From assembly GCA_035249465.1 (NCBI GenBank), contig DATFGL010000129.1, forward strand, positions 1 through 7,974: 7,974 nucleotides of DNA. The letters run 5' to 3'. Made by a program: the position numbers and the translations under genes. Each line of letters opens with the position of its first letter. The first letter of the stretch is position 1. This DNA is from 66-474 sp035249465 (lineage in GTDB: Bacteria; Pseudomonadota; Gammaproteobacteria; Xanthomonadales; Rhodanobacteraceae). The notes beneath the pieces are model-generated. The model saw nothing but the letters and a program-made list of their open reading frames with translations, did not search any database and had not been told where the DNA came from. Below are positions 1 to 5,598 of this stretch, one piece after another.

Positions 1-116
1 TGCACGCCCAGCGCGGCGAAAGTCTTGAGGTCGGCCTGGATGCCCGCGCCGCCTCCGGAATCGGAGCCGGCGATGGTGAGACAACAACGAGAACCGGATT
101 TTGCATGCTGCGACAT
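1..116 (-). CDS. thiD: Hydroxymethylpyrimidine/phosphomethylpyrimidine kinase, N-terminal fragment
   Basis: Only the first 38 codons are inside the window; the gene runs off the left edge. Read on the minus strand the protein starts MSQHAKSGS and continues LTIAGSDSGGGAG followed by IQADLKTFAALGV. This is the N-terminal substrate-binding signature of the ThiD (ribokinase-like) family. ThiD phosphorylates hydroxymethylpyrimidine and then its monophosphate in the cytoplasm, supplying the pyrimidine half of thiamine. The chosen ATG (114-116) has GAAGG five bases upstream. An in-frame ATG four codons earlier (126-128) is also possible, with an AAGGGGG stretch in front, but that stretch belongs to the adjacent hairpin repeat. 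The gene follows the phoH-like gene on the same strand after a 184-bp repeat-bearing gap, so co-transcription is uncertain. The family call is firm despite the short length because the motif is diagnostic. Confidence 0.9.
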   Translation of the reverse strand, partial: MSQHAKSGSRCCLTIAGSDSGGGAGIQADLKTFAALGV

Positions 117-129
117 GTCAACCTTCATT

Positions 130-256
130 GCTTCCCCCTTCGCTTGCGAAGGGCGGAGCGAAGCGAACGCGCGCGAAGCGCGACTGAGGGGGATGGCATT
201 AAACATGAGGCGGCATCCCCCGGCGCTGCGCGCCGACCCCTTCGTTCCGAAGGGGT
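130..256. repeat. Pair of REP-like hairpin units, head to head
   Basis: Two units of the same design face each other in the phoH-thiD gap. Each starts with CATCCCCC, continues with a small GC-rich hairpin and ends with a CCCTTCG/CGAAGGG hairpin. The unit on the plus strand is CATCCCCC at 214-221, stem GGCGC/GCGCC at 222-234, and a perfect 9-bp stem ACCCCTTCG/CGAAGGGGT with a 3-base loop at 236-256. The unit on the minus strand is CATCCCCC at 188-195, stem CGCGC/GCGCG at 170-182, and an 8-bp stem CCCTTCGC/GCGAAGGG at 136-153. The two CATCCCCC boxes themselves form an inverted repeat. This layout is typical of bacterial REP/BIME elements spread by RAYT-type transposases; membership in such a family is inferred, because copy number cannot be seen here. 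No transposase lies in the window. Confidence 0.65.
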
Positions 257-300
257 AAACTTATTTCGGGAGTCTGGCGCCTCGGCCCTGGCTCCCGACG

Positions 301-1686
301 TTACAACGCTTCCGAAGCAAAATCCGCCAGCCGCGAGCGCTCGCCGCGTCGCAGCGTGACGTGCGCGGCGTGCGGCCACTGCTTGAAACGGTCCACCACG
401 TAGGTGAGGCCCGAAGTCGTCTCGGTCAGGTACGGCGTGTCGATCTGCTCGACGTTGCCGAGGCACACGATCTTGGTGCCGGGGCCGGCGCGCGTGACCA
501 GCGTCTTCATCTGCTTGGGCGTCAGGTTCTGCGCTTCGTCGATGATCAGGTAGCGCGAGAGGAACGTGCGTCCGCGCATGAAATTGAGCGAGCGGATCTT
601 GATGCGGGAGGCCAGCAAGTCGTTCGTCGCCTGGCGGCCCCACGATCCGCCTTCCTCGGGGTTGGTCAGTACTTCGAGGTTGTCGGTGAGCGCGCCCATC
701 CACGGCGTCATCTTTTCCTCCTCGGTGCCGGGCAGGAAGCCGATGTCTTCGCCGACCGAAACCGTTGCGCGGGTCATGATGATTTCGCGGTAGCGTTGCT
801 GGTCCATCACCTGCGCGAGCCCCGCCGCGAGCGCCAGCAGGGTCTTGCCGGTACCGGCGGTGCCGAGCAGGCTGACGAAGTCGATGTCCGGATCCATCAG
901 CATGTTCAGCGCGAAGTCCTGTTCGCGGTTGCGCGCGGTGATGCCCCACACGCTGTGCGCGCTGCTGGTGTAGTCGTGCAGCAGCGCCAATCTGGTTTTG
1001 CCATTGGTTTGATCGAGCACGCGCAGCTCGACGCTGTTCTCACCCGGCAGGTAGAGGCATTCGTTGGGCTGCCAGTTCTCGTCATCGCGGGGCTTCACCT
1101 CGTAGAACGTCTGCCCGCGCTCCGACCACGAGCGCAATTCCGGATGGCGATCCCAGAAGTCGGCGGGCAGTTCCGCAGCGCCGGTGTACAGCAGCGAAAA
1201 ATCGTCGAGCGCGCGATCGTTTTCGTAATCCTCGGCGGCGATGCCGGAAATTGTCGCCTTGATGCGCAGGTTGATGTCTTTCGACACCAGCGCGACCGCG
1301 GCGTCCGGGTTGTGTTCGCGCAGGTCCAGGATCGCGGCGAGGATGCGGTTGTCGGCCTTGCCCTGGCCGTTGCCGGGTTGCGTCTGGAAATAGAGACGTC
1401 CGCTCGCGCCGCCACTGCGCAGCTTGATGCCATCGGGTTGCTGCAGCGGCACGCCGTCGGCGATGCCGTGGCTGTTGTTGCGCTCGATCAGTTCGTTGAG
1501 AAAGCGGCTTGCCTGGCGTGCATTGCGCGCGACTTCCGATACGCCTTGCTTCTTTTCGTCCAGTTCCTCCAGCACCGTCATCGGGATGAACACGTCGTGT
1601 TCCTCGAATCGGAACAGCGCGGTCGGGTCGTGCAGGAGAACATTGGTGTCCAGCGCGTAGATGCGCCGGGCGGCAGGCTTCGGCAT
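301..1686 (-). CDS. PIN domain-PhoH family ATPase (PhoH-like protein, YlaK type)
   Basis: A 461-residue cytoplasmic protein with two parts. The N-terminal PIN domain (about residues 8-150) shows acidic residues expected at a nuclease centre: D13 in ALDTNVLLHD, E40/E41, D112 in ADNRIL and D137 in VSKDINLR. The C-terminal PhoH ATPase (about 245-455) has a Walker A GTAGTGKT at 275-282, the family motif VGEDIGFLPG at 311-320 and a Walker B YLIIDEAQ at 379-386. PIN-PhoH proteins are thought to be RNA-directed ribonuclease/helicases; the substrate here is unknown. The start is set at ATG 1684-1686 because GGAG (1692-1695) lies five bases upstream and homology begins right after it. The reading frame stays open upstream into bcp, but that stretch is proline/arginine-rich and not protein-like. 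The gene lies 83 bp behind bcp and is probably read from the gcvR-bcp transcript. Confidence 0.92.
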   Translation of the reverse strand: MPKPAARRIYALDTNVLLHDPTALFRFEEHDVFIPMTVLEELDEKKQGVSEVARNARQASRFLNELIERNNSHGIADGVPLQQPDGIKLRSGGASGRLYFQTQPGNGQGKADNRILAAILDLREHNPDAAVALVSKDINLRIKATISGIAAEDYENDRALDDFSLLYTGAAELPADFWDRHPELRSWSERGQTFYEVKPRDDENWQPNECLYLPGENSVELRVLDQTNGKTRLALLHDYTSSAHSVWGITARNREQDFALNMLMDPDIDFVSLLGTAGTGKTLLALAAGLAQVMDQQRYREIIMTRATVSVGEDIGFLPGTEEEKMTPWMGALTDNLEVLTNPEEGGSWGRQATNDLLASRIKIRSLNFMRGRTFLSRYLIIDEAQNLTPKQMKTLVTRAGPGTKIVCLGNVEQIDTPYLTETTSGLTYVVDRFKQWPHAAHVTLRRGERSRLADFASEAL

Positions 1687-1701
1687 GCGGGCTCCGGAGT
1701 C

Positions 1702-1724
1702 GGGGGAGGGCGGCGGGGATGGGG
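1702..1724 (+). other. G-quadruplex-forming motif in the bcp-phoH spacer
   Basis: Four G-runs of 5, 3, 4 and 4 bases (1702-1706, 1708-1710, 1715-1718, 1721-1724) are separated by loops of 1, 4 and 2 bases, matching the canonical G3+N1-7 pattern. The G-rich strand is the template strand for the minus-strand phoH gene, whose ribosome binding site begins only seven bases further on. A folded structure would therefore act on DNA or on RNA polymerase; the mRNA is C-rich here. The motif is seen directly; folding and any effect are inference. Confidence 0.5.
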
Positions 1725-1769
1725 ACGCGCGATGCGAATGCTTCACGGTCCGGGAACGAGGTTTCTCGG

Positions 1770-2231
1770 TCACTTCGTAGGGATCGCGTCCAGCACGGCC
1801 TGGGCGTGGCCGGGCACTTTCACGCCGCGCCATTCCTGCATCAGCTTGCCGTCGGCGCCGATCAGGAAGGTGCTGCGATCGACGCCGAGGTATTCGCGGC
1901 CGTACAGTTTTTTCTTGCGGATCACGTCGAAGGCCTTGCACCAGGTTTCATCGGTGTCGGCAACGAGCGCGAAGGGCAGGCCCAGCTTTTCCTTGAATCC
2001 GTGGTGCGAGCGCGCGCTGTCGCGCGACACGCCGACAATCGTGGCGCCGCGGCGCTTGAACTTCGTGTACAGGTCGCGGAAATCGCCGGCCTCGCGGGTG
2101 CAGCCGGTGGTGTTGTCCTTGGGGTAGAAATACAGCACGACCCACTGGTCCTTCAGGTCGGCGAGTTTCAGTGTATCGCCCGACTGGGTCGTGCCGGAAA
2201 GCCTGGGAACCCTGGTGCCCGCTTTGATCAT
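1770..2231 (-). CDS. bcp: Thioredoxin-dependent peroxiredoxin, Bcp/PrxQ family
   Basis: A 153-residue thioredoxin-fold peroxidase that would reduce hydrogen peroxide and organic hydroperoxides in the cytoplasm. The active site YFYPKDNTTGCTREA places the peroxidatic cysteine at C44 with T41 in the usual TxxC pattern; the conserved arginine is R119 in DRSTFLI. Length and domain match the family. Two usual positions for a resolving cysteine lack one: five residues after C44 there is G49, where E. coli Bcp has Cys, and the helix segment SHHGFKEKLG has K80 where some PrxQ proteins have Cys. The only other cysteine is C98 in ETWCKAFDV, a position that also holds a Cys in E. coli Bcp. A 1-Cys mechanism or use of C98 is therefore inferred. 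The ATG directly abuts a repeat and has no good Shine-Dalgarno sequence, only GGGG about ten bases upstream. gcvR precedes it, as in E. coli. Confidence 0.93.
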   Translation of the reverse strand: MIKAGTRVPRLSGTTQSGDTLKLADLKDQWVVLYFYPKDNTTGCTREAGDFRDLYTKFKRRGATIVGVSRDSARSHHGFKEKLGLPFALVADTDETWCKAFDVIRKKKLYGREYLGVDRSTFLIGADGKLMQEWRGVKVPGHAQAVLDAIPTK

Positions 2232-2236
2232 CGGAT

Positions 2237-2264
2237 TGGACCCCAGCCTTCGCCGGGATGACGG
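2237..2264. repeat. Short interspersed REP-like palindrome between gcvR and bcp
   Basis: A 28-bp imperfect palindrome fills half of the 51-bp gap between gcvR and bcp. Its core CCAGC-CTTC-GCCGG forms a five-pair stem with one A-C mismatch, flanked by GGAC and GATGACGG. The minus-strand reading spells VIPAKAG, the translation often produced by the widespread TCATCCCGGCGAAGG type of proteobacterial intergenic repeat. Recognition rests on memory of that family, not on a search. It differs in sequence from the repeat pair at 130-256. It ends five bases before the bcp start and so forms the bcp ribosome-binding region. Confidence 0.7.
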
Positions 2265-2282
2265 TTGAAGGAAGGTTGCACT

Positions 2283-2864
2283 TTAGAATTTCACCGGATC
2301 CATGATCGCGTCGAGGTTCAAACCGTCGCACATTTCCATGAATTCGTCACGCAGTTCCGCGATGCGGGTTTCGGCCGGGATGCCGATGGTGATCTGCGCC
2401 TGGAACATGTCGGCGCCGGTCTGCATCGCCTGGTAACGCATCGAGGACATCTGCTCGATGCTTATGGATCGGCGGTTGAAGAAGTCGATCAACTCGACCA
2501 GCACGCCCGGCTTGTCGGCCGCGACCACCTCGACCATGTACGGCAGCAGGTGGCTTTGCTGGTCACGCGACTGGGTGCGGTAACTCAGGATATGCAGGTT
2601 GTCGCCGCGGCCGATGCGCGCGAGCGCGTTTTCAAGCTTGGCGACGGCATCCCACCCGCCCTTGGCCAGCAGCAATACGGAAACATCGGCGCCGACGGTC
2701 GCGACGCGCGATTCCACGAGGTTGCAGCCGGCATCGGCGATCCGCCGCGACAGCACCAGCAACGGGGAATCCGTGGCGGGCGCGATCGCCTGGATCAGCA
2801 ACTGGTGATCGGTGGTGGGACGCGTGGCGGCCTGGTTCAAGCGGGTGACGGTCTTGAGGTTCAC
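2283..2864 (-). CDS. gcvR: Glycine cleavage system regulator GcvR-like, two ACT domains
   Basis: A 193-residue protein of two ACT domains, about residues 21-95 (LLIQAIAP through LSRRIADAGCNLVESR) and 109-185 (YMVEVVAADKPGVLVELIDFF and onward). There is no DNA-binding domain. In E. coli GcvR represses the glycine cleavage operon by binding GcvA and releases it when glycine binds; the same role is inferred here, but no gcvA or gcvTHP gene is in the window. The frame is open back to 3017, but the upstream part has no protein-like character. The likely start is GTG 2862-2864. It lacks a Shine-Dalgarno sequence, yet a promoter-like pair places transcription initiation at or within a base of the GTG, which suggests a leaderless mRNA. 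TTG 2838-2840 is a less likely alternative. The gene is divergent from dapA and followed by bcp, the same arrangement as in E. coli. Confidence 0.85.
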   Translation of the reverse strand: MNLKTVTRLNQAATRPTTDHQLLIQAIAPATDSPLLVLSRRIADAGCNLVESRVATVGADVSVLLLAKGGWDAVAKLENALARIGRGDNLHILSYRTQSRDQQSHLLPYMVEVVAADKPGVLVELIDFFNRRSISIEQMSSMRYQAMQTGADMFQAQITIGIPAETRIAELRDEFMEMCDGLNLDAIMDPVKF

Positions 2865-2871
2865 GGACGGA

Positions 2872-2900
2872 AGAATAGTGGTGTCGGTGCACGTTTCCAA
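2872..2900 (-). promoter_or_regulatory. Candidate sigma-70 promoter for gcvR (-bcp-phoH)
   Basis: On the minus strand TTGGAA (2900-2895) and TATTCT (2877-2872) are separated by exactly 17 bases, each matching four of six consensus positions. Seven bases separate the -10 box from GTG 2864, so the expected transcription start falls at about 2865-2864, directly on the proposed start codon. The match is moderate for such GC-rich DNA; start-site mapping would decide it. Confidence 0.45.
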
Positions 2901-3012
2901 TGCGGCGCTTCCCGATTGCCGCGCGCCGGGACAGATCGGCTGGTGCCTCGTATGAAGGCCAAATGACACCAGAACGGTCCCAAGGGCCGCCATCCTTGGC
3001 CAAGATCTCCGT

Positions 3013-3039
3013 GGCACAGGGCCCCGTGGCCTGATTTTT
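3013..3039 (+). other. Hairpin followed by T5 upstream of dapA, possible attenuator
   Basis: In the gcvR-dapA divergent spacer, GGCAC (3013-3017) can pair with GTGGCC (3026-3031) with one bulged G, closing over a GGGCCC-containing loop. TGA and then five T (3035-3039) follow. This resembles a weak intrinsic terminator oriented toward dapA, about 70 bp before its start. Nearby, CTTGGCCAAG (2995-3004) is a perfect 10-bp palindrome that could be a protein site. No riboswitch or leader peptide was recognised, and I found no convincing -35/-10 pair for dapA; TATCAT at 3085-3090 is only a -10-like hexamer. Confidence 0.25.
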
Positions 3040-3107
3040 CACGACAGCGACTGCGAACGATCGTCTACAGGCGCTCGGGTACCGTATCATGCGGCGTTTG
3101 CACCGAG

Positions 3108-4001
3108 ATGGAGTCGCGTTTGGAAATCACCGGCAGCCTGTGCGCCATCGCGACACCGTTCGACGCGGACGGCGCGCTCGATTTGACCGCATTCGGGCGG
3201 CTGATCGACCACCAGCTCGATGGTGGCACCCAGGGCATCGTCGTGGCCGGCTCCACCGGCGAAGCCCACATGCTGGACGAACACGAATACGAGCGCCTGC
3301 TGGCGTTCGCGGTGGAGCGCATCGCCCATCGCGTGCCGGTGATCGCCGGCACCGGTGAGGCGGCCACCTCGAAAACCATCGCGCTGACGAGGCGCGCGCG
3401 GGCGTTGGGTGCCGACGCGGCGCTGGTGGTGACGCCCTATTACGTGCGTCCGACCCAGGACGGCTTGCGCAGTCACTTCGGCGAGGTCGCCGCGCATGGC
3501 GGCCTTCCCGTGGTGATGTACAACGTGCCCTCGCGCACGGGTTGCGACATGCATCCGGAAACGGTCGCGGCCCTGCGCGACACCGCCGGCATCATCGGCA
3601 TCAAGGAGGCCGTTGGTACCCCCGGGCGCATTGCGGCGATCGCGCAACTTCAGCGGCCTGGATTTGTCTATCTGTCCGGTGACGATGGCAGCGCGGCCGA
3701 TGCAATGCTGGCCGGCGCGGGAGGCGTGGTCTCGGTGGTCAACAACCTGGTGCCGAAATTGTTCCGGACACTTTGCGATGCCGCGCGCGGCGGCGATCGT
3801 GTGGCCGCCATGCAGTACGCCGGGCAGCTCGCGCCACTTCTGAAGGCGCTCGACTGTGCGCCCAACCCGATTCCGGTCAAGGCCGGCCTGGCCGAGCTGG
3901 GCTTGTGCGGGGCGGCGCTGCGGCTGCCGCTGGTCGAACTGTCGCCGGGCCCTGAACGCACGCGCTTGCGTGAAACCCTGCTGCGCTTCGCAGATGGCTG
4001 A
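3108..4001 (+). CDS. dapA: 4-hydroxy-tetrahydrodipicolinate synthase
   Basis: A 297-residue class I aldolase that condenses pyruvate with aspartate semialdehyde, the first committed step to diaminopimelate (cell wall) and lysine. The (beta/alpha)8 barrel motifs are all present: GSTGEA at 48-53, VIAGTGE at 78-84, TPYYVRPTQDG at 109-119, YNVPSRTG at 138-145, and the Schiff-base lysine K166 in GIIGIKEAVG. Y112, Y138 and R143 correspond to E. coli Y107, Y133 and R138. E. coli T44 of the proton relay is S49 here, a conservative change that should keep the hydroxyl. Length is normal. The ATG at 3108 has only a poor ribosome site; TTG 3120, preceded by GGAG at 3110-3113, is a credible alternative that would remove four residues. 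The gene is divergent from gcvR and followed by the BamC-like gene, as in E. coli. Lysine-metabolism paralogues such as N-acetylneuraminate lyase are less likely given the DapA motifs and this context. Confidence 0.93.
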   Translation: MESRLEITGSLCAIATPFDADGALDLTAFGRLIDHQLDGGTQGIVVAGSTGEAHMLDEHEYERLLAFAVERIAHRVPVIAGTGEAATSKTIALTRRARALGADAALVVTPYYVRPTQDGLRSHFGEVAAHGGLPVVMYNVPSRTGCDMHPETVAALRDTAGIIGIKEAVGTPGRIAAIAQLQRPGFVYLSGDDGSAADAMLAGAGGVVSVVNNLVPKLFRTLCDAARGGDRVAAMQYAGQLAPLLKALDCAPNPIPVKAGLAELGLCGAALRLPLVELSPGPERTRLRETLLRFADG

Positions 4002-4003
4002 GC

Positions 4004-4133
4004 AAGTGCTGTCCCGCACTTTCTCGACACGCCGAGCCCGGTACACGCCCGCACTCGGCTTCGTGGATCAGGCACTTGCGGTGCTGATCCGCGACAAGCC
4101 ATCCGTGGCCTGCTCTGGCAGGATGCCTGTCAG
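4004..4133. other. Cluster of four stem-loops in the dapA-bamC gap
   Basis: The 180 bp between dapA and the lipoprotein gene contain successive inverted repeats: AAGTGC/GCACTT (4004-4009/4016-4021, 6-base loop); GCCGAG/CTCGGC (4031-4036/4054-4059); GATCAG plus CAC with GTG plus CTGATC (4066-4089, one bulged G); and CTGGCAGG/CCTGTCAG (4115-4122/4126-4133, one G-U pair, 3-base loop). In addition GCAAGTGC (4002-4009) can pair with GCACTTGC (4072-4079), so alternative folds exist. None has a long T-run; the first is followed by TTTC only. This could be an mRNA-stabilising or attenuating leader, a processing site or a small RNA; nothing matches a known RNA family that I recognise. Confidence 0.35.
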
Positions 4134-4181
4134 CACCCTGCTAGCTGGCGTCACCACACCCTGATCATGCACAATGCGCCC

Positions 4182-4778
4182 ATGAAACGAACCCTGATCC
4201 CGTTGCTTCTCATCGCGTCGGTGGCGCTTGCAGGCTGCCAGACCATCAAGGCCCACAATCCTTTCCGGCACAAGGAACCGGCCTACAAGGCCGCGCAACA
4301 GGAGCAGCCGCTCGAAGTGCCACCCGGCATGGATCAGCCGCCGACCACCGAAGCCTTGGCCATCCCGGAAGCCGGGGACGGCTCGCAGTCCGCCACGGCG
4401 GCGTCCCCCGAATCCGCTGGTGCGCCGCCCGCGGCACAGACCGGCGGTGGCGTGAATGGCACCATTCTGACCCTGCCGGATACCCCCGACAGTGTTTACC
4501 ATCGTGTGGGCCTCGCGCTGGCCCGCGGCGATGCGGGTCAAGTCACGACCCACGATGACGCCGCGCACACCTACCAGGTGGCGGTGAACACCGTGGTGAC
4601 GAAAAAGCCGGAAGGCGGTTTCCTGCACCGCATGTTCCACCATAGCAAGAGCGAAACCGTGCAGGGCACGGTCACCGTCAGCGTGGCGGCATCCGGTACC
4701 GGCAGCGTGGTTAGTGCGCAGGGCAACCCCGACGCCGCCGCGCGCGTGATCGCGGTGTTGCAGCAGCGCCTGCAATAA
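4182..4778 (+). CDS. bamC: BamC-like outer-membrane lipoprotein, short form
   Basis: A 198-residue lipoprotein. The signal peptide MKRTLIPLLLIASVALAGC ends in the lipobox L16-A-G-C19; Q20 after the lipidated cysteine fits outer-membrane sorting. Residues 43-62 (PLEVPPGMDQPP through ALAIP) resemble the extended BamC segment that lies along BamD in the beta-barrel assembly complex. A Pro/Ala/Gly-rich linker (about 63-92) leads to one domain (93-198) containing LPDTPDSVYHRVGLALARG and then AHTYQVAVNT, similar to a BamC helix-grip domain. E. coli BamC has two such domains in 344 residues, so this form appears to have one. Position right after dapA strongly supports the call. The start at 4182 is preferred over ATG 4167 because it gives a standard signal peptide; neither has a clear Shine-Dalgarno sequence. 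The identity is inferred from context plus motifs, and some other NlpB/DapX-like lipoprotein remains possible. Confidence 0.75.
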   Translation: MKRTLIPLLLIASVALAGCQTIKAHNPFRHKEPAYKAAQQEQPLEVPPGMDQPPTTEALAIPEAGDGSQSATAASPESAGAPPAAQTGGGVNGTILTLPDTPDSVYHRVGLALARGDAGQVTTHDDAAHTYQVAVNTVVTKKPEGGFLHRMFHHSKSETVQGTVTVSVAASGTGSVVSAQGNPDAAARVIAVLQQRLQ

Positions 4779-4848
4779 GCGGTCTGGTCGCGGTTTCGCG
4801 ATCGAAGCCGCGATCGTCTGCAGTCCAGCCCGTTTCCGTTGGCTTCAT

Positions 4849-4894
4849 TTCCCGCAGGCGGGAAGCATTGGATTTCGCTCAACATCCGTTGAGC
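4849..4894. terminator. Two hairpins in the bamC/DJ-1 convergent gap, possible termination region
   Basis: The 187-bp gap between two convergent genes contains perfect hairpins TTCCCGC/GCGGGAA with a 2-base loop (4849-4864) and GCTCAAC/GTTGAGC with a 4-base loop (4877-4894). Neither is followed by a T-run on either strand, so this is not a textbook intrinsic terminator. Nearer to bamC, CGCGATCG is directly repeated (4797-4804 and 4809-4816). Termination here is inferred from position and structure only. Confidence 0.3.
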
Positions 4895-4965
4895 CGAAGG
4901 GTTGCGCGCCTGCGGTGTGTGCAGGCCGACCCGGCGTTCAAGGCCAAGCGCGTGCCCGCATCGAC

Positions 4966-5598
4966 TCAGCCGACCACGAGACGGTCGGCTTTCATCAATT
5001 CCCACTGGCGTTCGTACTCCATGATACGGGCGACGCTGTTGACGAACGCCTCGTCGTGGCCGAAGCGCAGCAGCAGGTAAAGCCCCGTCTCCAGCCCGGA
5101 CGAGATGCCGCCCGCCGTGATGACCTTGCCCTGATCGACCACGCGATGGCGGTCGATCGAACATTTCGGGGCGATCTTCGCCAGCCGGTCAATTGGAACT
5201 AGTTTCTCGGACGGGTCGCCATTCTTGCGGCTGGTCGCCTTGAGACCATCGAGGATGCCGGCGTTGCCGTAGATCCAGGAGCCGGTGCATACGCTGACAC
5301 GCAACGTCCGGTCGGGAAGCGCACGCACGAAATCGAGCAGGCGGCGGTTGTGCATCTCGCGGCGGGTACCGATTCCGCCCGGGATCAGGAACGCATCCAT
5401 GTCCGGATGGTCATCGAGTCCGTAGCGCGGCGTGACTTTGAGCCAGGCTGTCGCCTCGACCGTTCCGGCCGTATCGCCAACCAGGAACACGTCCAGTTCG
5501 GGATCCAGCCGCTGCGCGACGGCGAACACGCCGAACGGTGCCGTGAAGTCGATCACCTCGGCGCCGTCAAATACGTAGATGCCCAAACGCTTGCCCAT
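4966..5598 (-). CDS. DJ-1/PfpI family protein (isonitrile hydratase-like)
   Basis: A 210-residue single-domain protein of the DJ-1/PfpI superfamily, probably cytoplasmic. The nucleophile elbow VSVCTGSWIYGNAGILDG puts the reactive cysteine at C104. D17 in AEVIDFTAPFGVF sits where isonitrile hydratases carry their catalytic aspartate. The IPGGIG loop (72-77) would form the oxyanion site, and TAGGISSGLE (161-170) is a conserved family segment. There is no AraC-type DNA-binding domain, so it is not a GlxA-type regulator. The substrate cannot be told from sequence: isonitrile hydratase, glyoxalase/deglycase-like or stress-protein roles all fit. Start ATG 5596-5598 has GAGGA (5606-5610) seven bases upstream; the frame open further upstream, to 5694, is not protein-like. 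It is transcribed away from the CGNR-MFS pair and shares a 182-bp divergent spacer containing a palindrome, so shared control is plausible. Confidence 0.85.
   Translation of the reverse strand: MGKRLGIYVFDGAEVIDFTAPFGVFAVAQRLDPELDVFLVGDTAGTVEATAWLKVTPRYGLDDHPDMDAFLIPGGIGTRREMHNRRLLDFVRALPDRTLRVSVCTGSWIYGNAGILDGLKATSRKNGDPSEKLVPIDRLAKIAPKCSIDRHRVVDQGKVITAGGISSGLETGLYLLLRFGHDEAFVNSVARIMEYERQWELMKADRLVVG

Noticed and set aside
1687..1941. N-terminal extension of the PhoH-like protein by up to 85 codons
   Set aside because: The extension overlaps the end of bcp, is low-complexity Pro/Arg/Ser sequence, and the internal ATG at 1686 has a good ribosome site right where PIN homology starts.
361..2127. 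Long open frame (588 codons) on the plus strand opposite phoH and bcp
   Set aside because: It lies antisense to two well-supported genes, has no recognisable domain, and is a common by-product of high third-position G+C.
2865..3017. 51-codon extension of GcvR
   Set aside because: The added residues look non-coding and would contain the promoter-like pair; family homology begins after the GTG at 2864.
3087..4046. 319-codon open frame on the minus strand opposite dapA
   Set aside because: Arginine/glutamine/histidine-rich composition and no family motif; dapA on the other strand has its complete set of catalytic residues.
4002..4181. Possible tRNA or lysine riboswitch in the dapA-bamC gap
   Set aside because: The hairpins do not assemble into a cloverleaf, and no lysine-riboswitch core was recognised; it would also lie downstream of dapA, not upstream.
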